A stretch of DNA of 64,000 nucleotides, from positions 1 to 64,000 of the forward strand of contig KN805404.1 in NCBI GenBank assembly GCA_000818945.1, read 5' to 3'. Positions 39,696-50,700 of this stretch are shown here, in pieces. This DNA is from Schizochytrium sp. CCTCC M209059. Taxonomy: Eukaryota > Sar > Bigyra > Thraustochytrida > Thraustochytriidae. The notes under the pieces were generated by a model that saw only the letters and a program-made list of their open reading frames with translations, searched no databases and had not been told where the DNA came from. The position numbers were made by a program, and so were the translations under genes. Position 1 is the stretch's first letter; each line of letters begins with the position of its first letter.

Positions 39696-41219
39696 ATGCT
39701 CACGCGCTCCGTGAGGAACTTGCGGGCACAGGCGGCCAGGTCAGCTCATCAGCGCCGTCTCACGCGCGTCAAGTCAACTGCAGCAGCTGCCAGCGCAAGC
39801 AGCGCTGACGACAAGATCCGTGAACTGAGCGAGGTCAAGGGTCCTGGCTGGTGGTGGCTACCGCGTCTAGTAAACCGCGATATTTTGAGCAATTTCGAAA
39901 AACTTTACAATGACTATGCCGATGAAGGTATCGCTCGCATTCGAACCCCTAAAGGTGACATCGCATTGGTCATTTTCGATCAGGACGATATCAAGCACGT
40001 GTATCAGGATGAGGGCAGAGACGTGAAGGGGTCTACCGATACTGTGTGGCCACTCCAAAAATACTTTCGTGATCGAGACGGCGACAGTCCAAACAACCAC
40101 GCACTCAACATTCACCTCTCTGGTGACACGTGGCGACACACACGCAGCTTACTTTCCCCGGGAATCAACACAGACGCTGTGGCGGCATACGAACCTTTGG
40201 TGCACGAAGCGGCGACCGCTGCGGTCTCGCATATTGAGCACTACGCGCCGGATAAGCTAGCGAAGTGGGCCCAGTTTGCAGCTTTTGACATGTTTACGTC
40301 TTTGGCTATCGGTGAGAATCCTGAGACCTCCGACCCTGCGTGTACCTCGCCAATGACCGATATTGTGAGTCTCGACGAGAAGACGCTTCATATTGCAGTG
40401 CTCTTGTCGTTCACGCCGTGGTTTTTGCACCCGCGAAATGGCTACAAGACCATGAAAGAGGGCCTTGATCGCGTCATGGACGTTACCGGTCCAGTTATCG
40501 ACCGCATCTTTGACCAAGGCACTGTCCCTAGCTCGTGGTTCAAAGATCTGAGGGGCGACCAGGGTCTGACGCGAGAAGATCTCAAGCCAATTATGGGTAA
40601 CCTCTTGCTTCTTGGAGTCGGTACAACGATGAGCCTCGTTCAGTGGATCATGGTTGCTCTTGCTTTTCATCGCGAGGAACAGACCAAGGTTCGCGCTGAG
40701 ATTCTTGAGAAAATGGGCGAAAAGCCGTTCACAAAGTCCGTCAAGATGCCGTACATGGAGGCCTTCTTCCGTGAGGCCAATCGCATCTACCCAGCTTCCC
40801 CGAGCACGAGCATGCGCACACTGGATCACGATATTGTCCTCCCCAACTCACGTGTTCGGGTTCCCGCGGGAACTGCGATGCAGCTCTTTCCAATTTTCCA
40901 GGCCCGCGACTCAAGGTTCAATCCCGACGCGGGCGAGTTCAAGCCCGAGCGATACTTGCGCGAAAATGTTCGCGCGCGAAAGGGTTGCCCGATAACGTGC
41001 AAGCTCGATCCCCCAATCGGGAAGGATCCGTTTGGGGGCGGGGCTCGCGTGTGCTTAGGAAAGCGAGCTGCGGAATTGGAGGTGCGAACGCTTGTGTGCG
41101 AGATTTTGCGCAAGTACGAGCTTGTGCTCGATCCCGTCGAACAGGCTCCACCCAAGACCAAAATATCGACGGTCACCGTCCCGGACCCATTTCCGCGCAT
41201 CAAGGTGGTTCGTCTGTAG
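39696..41219 (+). CDS. Cytochrome P450 monooxygenase (copy 1)
   Basis: This 507-residue heme monooxygenase has all core motifs: I-helix GVGTTM (about residue 312), K-helix ExxR (EANR, about 360), FKPERYL, and FGGGARVCLG with heme ligand Cys453. The N-terminus (MLTRSVRNLRAQAARSAHQR) is Arg-rich and lacks a membrane anchor helix, resembling a mitochondrial presequence, so it may be a mitochondrial-type P450 fed by ferredoxin. That is inference. The substrate is unknown. It is clearly paralogous to the gene at 44773, sharing SEVKGPGW near the N-terminus and similarity over the full length. The frame opens at a GTG (39666), so the first ATG at 39696 is used. Confidence 0.92.
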   Translation: MLTRSVRNLRAQAARSAHQRRLTRVKSTAAAASASSADDKIRELSEVKGPGWWWLPRLVNRDILSNFEKLYNDYADEGIARIRTPKGDIALVIFDQDDIKHVYQDEGRDVKGSTDTVWPLQKYFRDRDGDSPNNHALNIHLSGDTWRHTRSLLSPGINTDAVAAYEPLVHEAATAAVSHIEHYAPDKLAKWAQFAAFDMFTSLAIGENPETSDPACTSPMTDIVSLDEKTLHIAVLLSFTPWFLHPRNGYKTMKEGLDRVMDVTGPVIDRIFDQGTVPSSWFKDLRGDQGLTREDLKPIMGNLLLLGVGTTMSLVQWIMVALAFHREEQTKVRAEILEKMGEKPFTKSVKMPYMEAFFREANRIYPASPSTSMRTLDHDIVLPNSRVRVPAGTAMQLFPIFQARDSRFNPDAGEFKPERYLRENVRARKGCPITCKLDPPIGKDPFGGGARVCLGKRAAELEVRTLVCEILRKYELVLDPVEQAPPKTKISTVTVPDPFPRIKVVRL

Positions 41220-41817
41220 CCAGGAGGCCGAGACATCGCCACAGCACAACACTACGATTCATCAACGTTTGTTTTTTCTTTCTCTTTCTACGCTCTCATT
41301 TGACGCTTTCATAGCACTCCAATCCTCTTGGCCTTCGCTACGCATTGCTGACTACGATTTTGCGCGCTTGCAGCCCGTCCACAAGTGCTGCCCTCGTGCT
41401 CGCCCCCGTCCGAACTTGCTTCCTTGGTCTCCCGGGAGCCACCCTATTCTCTACGACATCTCTTCGCTCGCCTTCCTCCGGAAGGAGCGGCCCGGTCTCA
41501 GTCTCTTTCGCGCCTCGGCGTCGCGCCTCGAGGTTCGAGGGCAAGGCAAGGCAAGGCAAGGCAAGGCAAGGCAAGGCAAGGCAAGGCAAGGCAAGAAGAA
41601 GAAATAAGAGACGAGCAAAGCGAAGCTCGCGGTGGCGGCAGACGAAGCCGAAGAGAGAAGGACCTCGCCTCTTCGCCGGGTCCACCGCGCGCCGTCACAC
41701 GGTCCGGTCCCCGGGTCGACAGCAGGCGGCGAGTCCGTTCCTGGCGGCCGCTCCAAGCCGCGCGGAGGGAGCCCTGCGCACAGGCAGCGGCGCAGCAGCA
41801 GGCGGCGGCAAAGACGG

Positions 41818-41851
<34 letters not shown>

Positions 41852-42300
41852 GCGACGAGCAGCAGCGGGGGGACGAGAGGTTCGAGAGGGACGAGGCAGG
41901 CAGGGAGTTTTCGCTTCGCTAGTTTGTGGCGCACTTTTTGCGCAGGGCCAGCAACCAAGCAAGAGCGCCTGCGTGCGGCACTGCAGCGCTGCGCGCGCTC
42001 GGGTCTCGTGGGGAGACCTGCAGTCAGGGCCGCGCTGCCTGCCGGTCTGTGCGCCGCGGACGCCTCGCTCCGCTTGCCAAGGTCTCCGCCGCCGGAGACA
42101 AGCAGAGCTCTTTGGCCGCCGCTGCGGCCGGCCGACCGAGAGCGGCCTCGACCCTCTGGGCTGCGCTGCGCTGCGCGGCGCCGTCACGGTGTTGGAGGGA
42201 GCAGCGCAAGAGGCCGAGATAGAGCAGGGAGGGAGGGCGGCCAGCCAGGCAGCCAGCTGCAGGTCAGACGCGAGTATAGCTGGAGAAGAAAACTGGGAAG
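41220..42300. other. Intergenic between P450 and PIN-like carrier genes
   Basis: It carries a (GGCAA)n pentanucleotide run at 41541-41595 and a (CAG)n run at about 41819-41850. Overlapping long open frames on both strands translate these repeats and GC-rich flanks, with no domain. It presumably includes the promoter of the carrier gene. Confidence 0.5.
41541..41595. repeat. (GGCAA)n pentanucleotide repeat
   Basis: About eleven tandem GGCAA units lie about 700 bases before the PIN-like carrier gene. Confidence 0.95.
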
Positions 42301-43761
42301 ATGACGACCGTGGGGAAACTCATCCTCACCTCGGTGCAGGCCGTGTTGCCGGTGTTCTTGCTCATGGGCGTCGGCGGCTGGTTCGTGCGTCGGAAAATGC
42401 TGGACCAGAAGTCTGCGCAGACGCTCTCCCTTCTCGTGACGAGGCTCTTCGCGCCTGCACTTTATATCGTGCGTCTGGGCGGAGGTCTCTCACAAGAACT
42501 CTTTGCAGAGGTTTGGATCATGACGGTCATGGGCGCCGTCATCATCGCCATCAGCGCGGTCATGGGCATCGTGCTAACGTGGGTGGCCAGGCCGACGCCC
42601 TATTTTCGCAAGTACTTTGTGCTTGCCGCCACATTCACAAACTACAGCGCGCTCCCGCTCGCGTTTCTTCAGGCCTTTTGTGCAAGTGGAACCATTCGCA
42701 AGCCCGAGCGACTTCAGGTCGAGGGAGAGTCCGTGTACATGGATGCTGAGACGTGCCAGGAGCTTGGAGAAGTGTATCTCTTCTTATACACAATCGTTCC
42801 CAGCATTCTTACCTTTGCGTGCGCAAATATTGCCTCGGCTAGCGATAAAGAGAGGGAGCGCAAGATTGCTGCTTCTGCTGCTGCTGCTGCGGCCGCTACC
42901 GCCGCCGCCGCCGCCGCTGCTACACCCGGTTCCGAAGTGGATGTTCGCTTGAGCAGGGAGAACAAGGGCGGTACGCATCACCCAATGGGTAAAACTCCCA
43001 ACAACAATGCCTCCGTGCCAGTAGAACAGGCCGCTTCAGGGACCTCCTATACTTCGCATCAGATGGAAGATGGCGTGTTGGAGCTTGCCTTGCCGCCAAC
43101 TTCAGAAGTATATGACGAAAGCGCGCCACGCTCGACGTCGCATCAAAGTGCAGACGCACCTTCCTCCTCAGAGACACCACAGGCCCCAAGCAACAAAGGT
43201 TTGTCGATTCCTCTACTTTTGCTGCGAACCTTGACGTTACCTGCCGTTAGCGCGCAATTGCTTGGTATTTTCATTGCAATGATTCCGCCGCTGCAAAGCT
43301 TTCTCATGGGTGACGACACCGCAGCTTCTCCCTTTGTTGGCATGTTGCGTCTTCTTGCGCCAGGAACTGTCCCTGCTGTCGTATTGGCGCTTGCAAATAT
43401 GATGGGTCTCAAACTCGTCGAAACACGCTACAGCGACTTGTTAGGTGGAGATGAGGACGTCATGGGTATTTCGAAGCGCACTATGTTCTGGCTTGTCGCT
43501 GGCCGCATGATTATCATGCCAATTGTTGGTTTCGCGCTTCTGTACGCTGCCATCGATCTTTTCCCGAAGGACCAGATCTTATTGCTCATTTTGTTTACCG
43601 AGCTTGCCATGCCAACAGCAAGTCTTGTTCCGCTGACATCGCCCATCGTGCCGGCAAAGGTTGTCAGTCTCTCGCTCATTAATCAGTTCGTGATTGGTCT
43701 CTTCACCCTCACCATCTTTACCTTTCTCGCGCTCACGATCACAACTGATGTAGTAAGTTAG
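42301..43761 (+). CDS. Auxin efflux carrier/PIN-like membrane transporter
   Basis: This 486-residue multipass protein matches the architecture of the membrane transport protein (auxin efflux carrier, PILS) family: about five N-terminal hydrophobic helices, a hydrophilic loop (residues ~180-300, with an Ala tract from GCT/GCC repeats), and about five C-terminal helices. Family-like segments are VLPVFLLMGVGGWFVRRKML, FTNYSALPLAFLQAFC and LFTELAMPTASLVPLTSP. Members export or sequester small organic anions across the ER or plasma membrane. The substrate here is unknown and need not be auxin. It sits between two P450 paralogues, which may be chance. The ATG at 42301 directly precedes the first helix. 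Confidence 0.85.
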   Translation: MTTVGKLILTSVQAVLPVFLLMGVGGWFVRRKMLDQKSAQTLSLLVTRLFAPALYIVRLGGGLSQELFAEVWIMTVMGAVIIAISAVMGIVLTWVARPTPYFRKYFVLAATFTNYSALPLAFLQAFCASGTIRKPERLQVEGESVYMDAETCQELGEVYLFLYTIVPSILTFACANIASASDKERERKIAASAAAAAAATAAAAAAATPGSEVDVRLSRENKGGTHHPMGKTPNNNASVPVEQAASGTSYTSHQMEDGVLELALPPTSEVYDESAPRSTSHQSADAPSSSETPQAPSNKGLSIPLLLLRTLTLPAVSAQLLGIFIAMIPPLQSFLMGDDTAASPFVGMLRLLAPGTVPAVVLALANMMGLKLVETRYSDLLGGDEDVMGISKRTMFWLVAGRMIIMPIVGFALLYAAIDLFPKDQILLLILFTELAMPTASLVPLTSPIVPAKVVSLSLINQFVIGLFTLTIFTFLALTITTDVVS

Positions 43762-44772
43762 TTTTGCTTCATTCATGTGATTGACAGCGAGGTGATAGGT
43801 CACTATGCTGTAGACTCACTCTTCTTGAGTACTATGTTAGTAATAGATGTTTATTGCTCTGCCTTGCTTGCGATATGGTCCGGTCAAAGCGCGAGGCCTC
43901 TCTTCTTCTTTTGATCTTTGTGTGTATGTTGCGCAAAAAGAGCCGCGACCCGGAATAAAGATCGCGCAAAATACCGCGTCAGACCTATCGATTAATGGCT
44001 GACCTTGGCCTTTCACCGGCCGACAAATCGTATTGCTTCGGTTGCAGAGCCACCACGAGAGCTGCTTGCGTACGTACATGCCCGCTCCGTGACCCAATGT
44101 CGGCTTTCTCAGAAGCTGTGCTTTCTCCGGCATGGACTGTCTGCCTGCCACAAGCAAAAGACAGGTCTCCTCGAGGGCGGACAGAGGTGCGAGCTTCTCA
44201 TGGATGATGGCGACCATTTCTTCACTGCCTCGCCTCGGCAGGGACGCGAGTTTTGCGAGCGAAGAATTCGAGCCGCAGCAGCTCCTGCGAGAGCTGCTGC
44301 CGAAGCTGCAGCTTTTCAAATGGCCGAGCCCGCCAGCCACCCTTGCGCCCCCCTGCCCGCAAACGCTAGATCAAGCAAGCTGCAGCTGGTGCACAGGCGT
44401 TATCTCGCTGCAGCTGCGGATACGCACTCGCTCGCACAGTCTCTGATTGCGGGAGGAAGAAAAAGAAAGCAAAAGCAGTAGCAAGGCGCAAGGCGCAAAG
44501 GCAGAGAGAGCAGAGCACTAGGAAGCTAAACTCACAAAGTCGAACTTGCCGCCTGAACTGCTCATCATGGTGCGAGTCTGTCGAGAAATGCGCAATCCCG
44601 GCGCCCCGATCGAGGCCGGGCGCGCGGGCGCTGCGACACCGGGGCGGCGCTGCGTTGCAGAATCGCAACGACCCGGCGCGCGACGGCGGCTGCGACCGCG
44701 ACCTGGGGAGGGAGGGGAAGGAGCTGGAGCTGGAGCTGGAGCTGGAGCTGGAGCTGGAGAGGCGCCGGGACC
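43762..44772. other. Intergenic between PIN-like carrier and second P450
   Basis: This 1.0 kb stretch has short frames on both strands around 43840-44480 that look slightly protein-like but have no ATG or domain support. A (GCTGGA)n run at about 44718-44758 immediately precedes the P450 start codon. Nothing else is evident. Confidence 0.45.
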
Positions 44773-46308
44773 ATGCTGCGCGGCGTGAATCGCGTCGCGG
44801 CGGCCAAGCCGCGGCAGGTTTGGCGGGTCGGGGCGAGGACCAAGGCGACCGCGCCCGCCGCCGCGATTGGCGCCAACGTAGGCGCGCAGGACGAGGAGGG
44901 GGCCAGGCTCTTGGAGGTGAGCGAGGTCAAGGGCCCGGGATGGCGGTGGCTCTTCCGCACGGCGCGAGACCCCTTCGTCGCGTACTCAAACCTGTACAAT
45001 GAACACCGCGACGCTGGCGTTGCGCGGGTCAAGGACACCCACTTCGACGACAACCTTGTCATCTTTGACCAGGATGACGTCAAACACGTGATGCAGAATG
45101 AAGGCAAGAACGTGGCAGGCTCCACAGAAATGGTCTGGGCGTTGCGAGAATATTTCAAGGAGGTAGGCGGTGACGTGGCTGGTAACCACCCCCTAAATAT
45201 GACCCTCAAGGGAGAGCGTTGGCGCGAGACGCGTCGGCTGCTTTCTCCTGGGATTTACACGGAGGCTGTCGCCTCCTACGAGCCTTTGGTTCAAAGTGCC
45301 GCTCGCCAGGCCTTGAGTCACATCGAAACTTACGCACCTAATGACCTCGAGAAGTGGGCTCAGTTCACAGCCTTTGACATGTTTGCTGCCTTGGCGCTTG
45401 GTGAGAACATTGACACCACCAACCCGGCTTGCACCTCTGACATGAAGGAGCTCGTTGAACTCGACGAGACCTCTTTGCAGCTCGCAATTCGTGTCAGCGT
45501 CCTCCCGTGGTTCCTGCGCCCGCGTAACGGGTACGGGCAGATGAAGAAAAGTTTCGATCGCATCATGGAGATTACTCAGGCCGAGGTTGACCGCATCTTT
45601 GATCAAGAGGATGTCCCAAAGTCGTGGTTCAAGGACCTGCGCGACGACCAGGGTCTTACTCGTACCCAGCTTGTGCACCTCATGGGTGGCCTTCTCTCTG
45701 CGGGCGTGGGCACGACAATGGGACTCATCCAGTGGGGCCTTGTGGCCCTTGCTTTTCACCCGGATGAACAAGCCAAGGTGCGCGCCGAAGTCATGGACAA
45801 GCTCGGGGACAAACCGTTTACCCAGTCGATTGCGATGCCCTACCTCGAAGCTTTTATCCGAGAGAGCGAGCGCGTGTACACGGCTACCGCGGCCACCAAC
45901 CTCCGCAAGCTGGATCATGACATTGTCCTGCCCAATTCTCGCGTCAGAGTTCCTGCTGGCACTAGAATGCTACTGGCGCCAACGTTCGCTACGCGTGACA
46001 CAGCGTTCAATCCCGATGCGGACGAGTTCAAGCCGGAGCGTTACCTTCGGGAGAACATTCGCGCTCGCAAGGGCTGCCCCATGGCCTCCAAATTGGATCC
46101 TGTGATTGGCAAGGATCCTTTTGGTGGTGGCGCTCGCGTCTGTCTCGGCAAGCGCGCCGCCAAGCTTGAACTTCGCACGATTCTCTGCGAAGTTGTTCGC
46201 AATTATGAGCTCGTGCTTGATCCTGTCGACCAGGAGAAGCCAAAGACCAAGATGGCTACCATTCTTCTTCCAAACCCGATGCCCAAGATCAAGCTTGTTC
46301 GTCTTTAA
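44773..46308 (+). CDS. Cytochrome P450 monooxygenase (copy 2)
   Basis: This 511-residue P450 is the closest full paralogue of the gene at 39696. It has I-helix AGVGTTM near residue 310, K-helix ExxR (ESER) near 364, FKPERYL, and FGGGARVCLG with heme ligand Cys457. Its basic, Ala-rich N-terminus (MLRGVNRVAAAKPRQVWRVG) again resembles a mitochondrial presequence with no hydrophobic anchor. SEVKGPGWRWL marks the start of the conserved region. The substrate is unknown. The ATG at 44773 follows a (GCTGGA)n tract by 14 bases. Tandem arrangement with copy 1 and two fragments indicates local duplication. Confidence 0.93.
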   Translation: MLRGVNRVAAAKPRQVWRVGARTKATAPAAAIGANVGAQDEEGARLLEVSEVKGPGWRWLFRTARDPFVAYSNLYNEHRDAGVARVKDTHFDDNLVIFDQDDVKHVMQNEGKNVAGSTEMVWALREYFKEVGGDVAGNHPLNMTLKGERWRETRRLLSPGIYTEAVASYEPLVQSAARQALSHIETYAPNDLEKWAQFTAFDMFAALALGENIDTTNPACTSDMKELVELDETSLQLAIRVSVLPWFLRPRNGYGQMKKSFDRIMEITQAEVDRIFDQEDVPKSWFKDLRDDQGLTRTQLVHLMGGLLSAGVGTTMGLIQWGLVALAFHPDEQAKVRAEVMDKLGDKPFTQSIAMPYLEAFIRESERVYTATAATNLRKLDHDIVLPNSRVRVPAGTRMLLAPTFATRDTAFNPDADEFKPERYLRENIRARKGCPMASKLDPVIGKDPFGGGARVCLGKRAAKLELRTILCEVVRNYELVLDPVDQEKPKTKMATILLPNPMPKIKLVRL

Positions 46309-47027
46309 AGTCAAGTGCTTTGGAGGAATTCAGGATCAATCAAGCTTCTTCCCCCTAAAAGTCAAGTGCAACAATATAGCATACGTATCGCGTGGCAAGC
46401 TCGTGTTCTTGTGCACGCGCAAAGAGCTCACAAATTGGGGAAGGCCTTCAGCAAAATGAATAATTTACAACATTAAATAGTTCCGTTCATGCCGACTTTC
46501 TCTCGAGAACTACCTTTTACAGAGTGGAGAAGTCCCTTCTCTGATACTTGCTGTCGCGACGAACTTTCATTTCGCGCACATCTCTGCTACCTCTAGCTAC
46601 TTCTGCTATCATCTCTGGCTGCTTGCTGCCTGCCTGCACATAGGCCAAGCAGGTTCGGTTGAGAAATAGAAAATAAAATGGACTTGACAACGGTTGTACT
46701 TTGTGCAATGGAACTGATCCAGTCATCGATGACAATGTCGGAATGTCTTGCCCGTAGATAGAAAGCAGGGCTCAAACATCCAAGGCCAACATCAACCTTC
46801 GGGATCTCTTCCAATTCTGTTTTATTCTATTTTATTTTACTTTTACTTTTTATCAGTCAACCAGAGCGCACGCACGTGCGGCCGAGTACCCCTCAAAATT
46901 AAAGAACGCGACAATTCGACAATTTGCCAACTTGGCCGGACGAGTAGACGAGCAGAACAGCAAGCGCAGGCAAGGGTCGCTGAGCGAAGAAGCATACGGC
47001 AGGCTGGCGCCACTACAAGCGCGTCGC
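46309..47027. other. Intergenic between P450 copy 2 and P450 relic
   Basis: This 0.7 kb contains the 3' flank of copy 2 and a T/A-rich tract near 46820-46855 (TTTTA repeats). I found no similarity to the missing parts of the P450 relic that follows. Confidence 0.45.
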
Positions 47028-47342
47028 GACAAGCGACTAATTCCCGACGCTGATGAGTTCAAGCCAGAACGTTACCTACGCGAGAACATTCGCGCGCGCA
47101 AGGGCTGCCCGATGACTTCCAAGCTCGACGGAGCCATCGGAAAAGACCCTTTTGGGCGTGGAGGACATGTTTGCCTAGGGAGGCGCGCGGCAGAGATGGA
47201 GGTTCGCACTCTCTTCTGCGAGCTTCTGCGAAGCTATGAACTTGTGCTTGATCCTCCTGGCCAGTCTCTGCCCAAATTCAAGATCGCTACCATTGGTGTA
47301 CCCGATCCTTTTCCGCGCATCAAGCTGGTGCGACGCACGTAG
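47028..47342 (+). pseudogene. Cytochrome P450 C-terminal relic
   Basis: About 104 codons align with the last part of the neighbouring P450s, from DADEFKPERYL to the C-terminus. The heme motif is altered to FGRGGHVCLG, so the conserved Arg before the Cys is His. No in-frame ATG precedes the homology; the open frame extends upstream only to a TTG at 46932 in unrelated sequence. The K-helix, I-helix and N-terminal half are missing. I regard it as an older decayed copy than the fragment at 38629. Confidence 0.87.
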
Positions 47343-47753
47343 GGACACAAGTATGCCAAATAAAATAACATATAGGCCTACTCATGTCTCACCTGGAATC
47401 TGAAAATTATGGACTTTGGTCCTCTTGGTCCCAACACAGCACTCACACGGAGTCCGCCTGGTCACCTGTGAGCGATTCCCTAAACTTCATTTAAGGGACT
47501 TACCTTATTGGGGTTGTGCAAAAGTTGCCGTTGGGAACTAACTCTGTTGTCTGGCCCGAGTCAAGCCCAGCCAGCCCTGGGGCCCAGACTTTGACTCCCG
47601 AGGTCAGGGTCCATCACAAACGTGGGCCGGTGTTTGTTGCTCTCGGCTCTGGGCTTGCGATGCAGGCGGGCGGACCGCGTAACTCGGCCGCCTCGACTTG
47701 ACGTTCTGTTCAAACGGACGATACGGCGTGCGTAGGAGGTAGAAGGCGTTGAG
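47343..47753. other. Intergenic before the 1111-residue gene
   Basis: This 411-base stretch has no feature I can support beyond presumably containing the next promoter. Confidence 0.45.
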
Positions 47754-50700
47754 ATGTCGCTTACGGCAGCACAGGACGAGATCAGAGCTCTTGTTGCCAA
47801 GGAAGTCCAGGCCGTAGAGCTCCGCATTGCACGTAGGAAGAGGGCTGCCAAGGTGGCCTTGGAGACCGCCAATGATAGCGAGCAGCCTCGTACACTCCTC
47901 GCTGTCTTGGAGCGGCTCTGGCGCAAAGGCAGAACGCGAGGAAAAGAAGATCCAACTCAAGTAATCTTGCTGCCCAATGGCCGCAAACTTGCCGGTAGCT
48001 TTCATGGTACGTGGGAAGAGCTTGATCAGGACCTCTCAGAGCTTGCGAAGCGACTCGCACGAATGTTAGCGCCCCCAACAAGATCCATGTCGCACCGCTG
48101 GGAGCTCGTTTTGCCGACCTTGGACATTGACAGAGTCATCGAAAAAGCAGGCTTTGGCTCTGCTCACGCAGGGGATCTCTGCAGAGCGATGAAGCGACCT
48201 CGCAAGCAGCTCAAGTGGGTCGCCGCCCTCCAAGCCTCGATACAGACGCGGCTCGAGGCCTTGATTTTATTTGATCCTTGGTCAGGTGCGGTCCTGCACA
48301 AAAAGGCGCTCGATCGTGCCAAGGCCATGTTTGCTTTGATAGATCACACACCCCGGATCCAAGCTTTGGACTTATCGCGCTCTTCGCTCCCACATCCGCG
48401 CGATGCCTCGGCCTCCGTGAGCGAGTGTCTTGCCCCACGAAAGACTGCGAGCAAGCTTTGCGACTCTTTCATTTTAGATGGAGAAGAGCTCGACAGTATT
48501 CGCGAGCGCTGGACACGTATGGCACGTGCGAATCTCGAAAGCCGCGCGTTCCAGCAGATTGGGTACATTCCAGGTTTGAAAAGGGTACATTTGCCCTTTG
48601 AGACGGGCCACGTGGTATTACATCAAGGCCAACATTTCGCTCACATTTCATTCACCCAGGATCTCGGGGATACACCTTGGCTGGACTTTGTGATGGCTGA
48701 AAATGTGTCTGTATCAATCGAAGAATGCGTAGCTAATGGGTTTGTTTTACGTGTTCGTCAAGAGCTTGATGAGCCTGTCAAGGTGCTGTGGCGGGCCCTC
48801 CATACAGCATGGCGTCGCGGAAAACTCGGCGCAGGGCCAAGCGCCGCAACATTGGTCCACGCCGGCATCTTTGTAGACTACCCCATGCGTCCCGTGCACT
48901 TGCCACAAGAAACTGTGGATGTCGTTGCTGATCAAGGCACGCTGGAAAGCTTATTGGCCCGTGCTGGTCTCGAAGAAATGCTTCCCTTTGAATCTCCACC
49001 CTTCCCGGCATGGCAGCTTCACCATGAGTTCCATGACTATATTGCTTGTATTGTCCTGGACCCCGGGGCGACAATGCTCCGCGATGACTGTTGGCCGCGT
49101 GCAAAATTTCTGGTGCGGGAATTTCTTGGAAATCATGGCGCTCGTGTCTTTGGACATGGAGGGCGCCTGATGCTCATCTCTGGGGAGGCAAGCTTTGAGA
49201 TTTCGGACTTTTCCGAAGTTGATCGACTCGCAGAAGCCCAGCGCTGGGTTGCAAGCCTTTGTTCACTGCCTGCAAGCGATTCTCTGGAAAAGAGTCTCGC
49301 TCAAATTGCCTGCAATGGACGCGTAGACTTTCAAGCCGTGCATGTGCTCACGAATGATCCTTCGTTTGATGCAGAGAGTCTTGCGGGGACGATCGAGATA
49401 CCGGTGCACCATGTTCGAGTCGACTCATTTCAGATGGATTCTTTTCCGCTGGAATCAAAGCAAGCTTTCCTAGACTTGAGTGACGCCAACAAAGTAGCCG
49501 CGAACCTCGAAGAAGTGGAGCGAGGGTGGAAAGCCGAGGTCGCAAGGCAAGAGGCAGCATATCGAGCAAAGGAGGAAGAAGTTCGTCAGCGTAATCGTGC
49601 TCGACTCGCCGCAGCAAAGTCAGAGCTTGCGGCACGGAGACGAGCTCGAGCTAGACTGGACGCAACACTTTCTTCGCTATATGACACCGAGCTGGCTCGA
49701 CGGGCGCGCTGGCGATGGATCAATCTTGCACGTCTGTACGAAAAGCAACGCGCGCTGGTTGCCCTGAATGAGTTCTTGGCAGTAGCTAGTGTCAAGGTTA
49801 TTCTTCGGGAGCGCGAGGCGCGAGAGGCAGCAACTGACGTCCTTGTGCGTGTACTGGAATGCACCATGGTCGCTATCACCAAGACGTCTTGGTCTGCGGT
49901 CTCTGCGTCGGTCCAAGATGAAAACTCCTTGAACGCGGCAGCGCAATGTTCGGGGATGCATCGCGTGCTGAGACTTAAGGAAGCTGCCATGCGCGAGCTC
50001 ATGACTACCCACTTTAGGCGAGATGTGGAAAGATCAAACTTACGACTTCCCGGATCAGACGAGGATCTGACGACATCATTTCTCCCGTTACGGTCCGCTG
50101 CAGCAAGAGCAGAGCGTTGGAAAGAGGATGTTGTTGCGATCGGGCGTGCCAAAGAAAAAAGTCTTTTACTTATGGAGGCAAATCGGCAGTTCATGCTGGA
50201 GCAGGCCCAACAACGACTCGAGCGACACCTTTCTGATCGCCGTAAACGCTTTGAAGCCGACCTTCAGGATTTCTTGCACGGTGTGCTCGTTCGCGATGTG
50301 GAACGCGCAGCCCGAGAGGATGGCGTAAGTAGTATTCAAATTCGAGGGTGGAACTTGCAGCTGCAAAAGTGGAAACTCGGACTCGCCGACTTTGGTGTGC
50401 GCAAAGGTCGGCTCGAAGCACAAATTACGTTGCTTGCCATGCTTGATCGCGTACAAGGTGAGCTCTTAGGAGAAGAGCAGAAGACGTGTCTTTTGCAGAA
50501 TCACGTGGAAGAAGACCTCCACGCCTTGGTCGCTCGCGAGGACAAAATTCTCGGCGCTGTGCCTGATGACGAAGTGAATCGTGAGCTTTTGCGGACTTTC
50601 CGTGCGCGCGCGGGACTTGGTGCGTGCTCTCAGTCGCGGCGCGAGTTTGGTTGTTTTTCGCGCCCAGCGTGCGAATACGCACGAGACGCCCGGCGCATTG

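Noticed and set aside
43837..44481. Slightly protein-like frames on both strands between the PIN-like carrier and P450 copy 2
   Set aside because: The minus-strand frame opens at GTG, the plus-strand ones overlap each other, and none shows a known motif or convincing splice sites.
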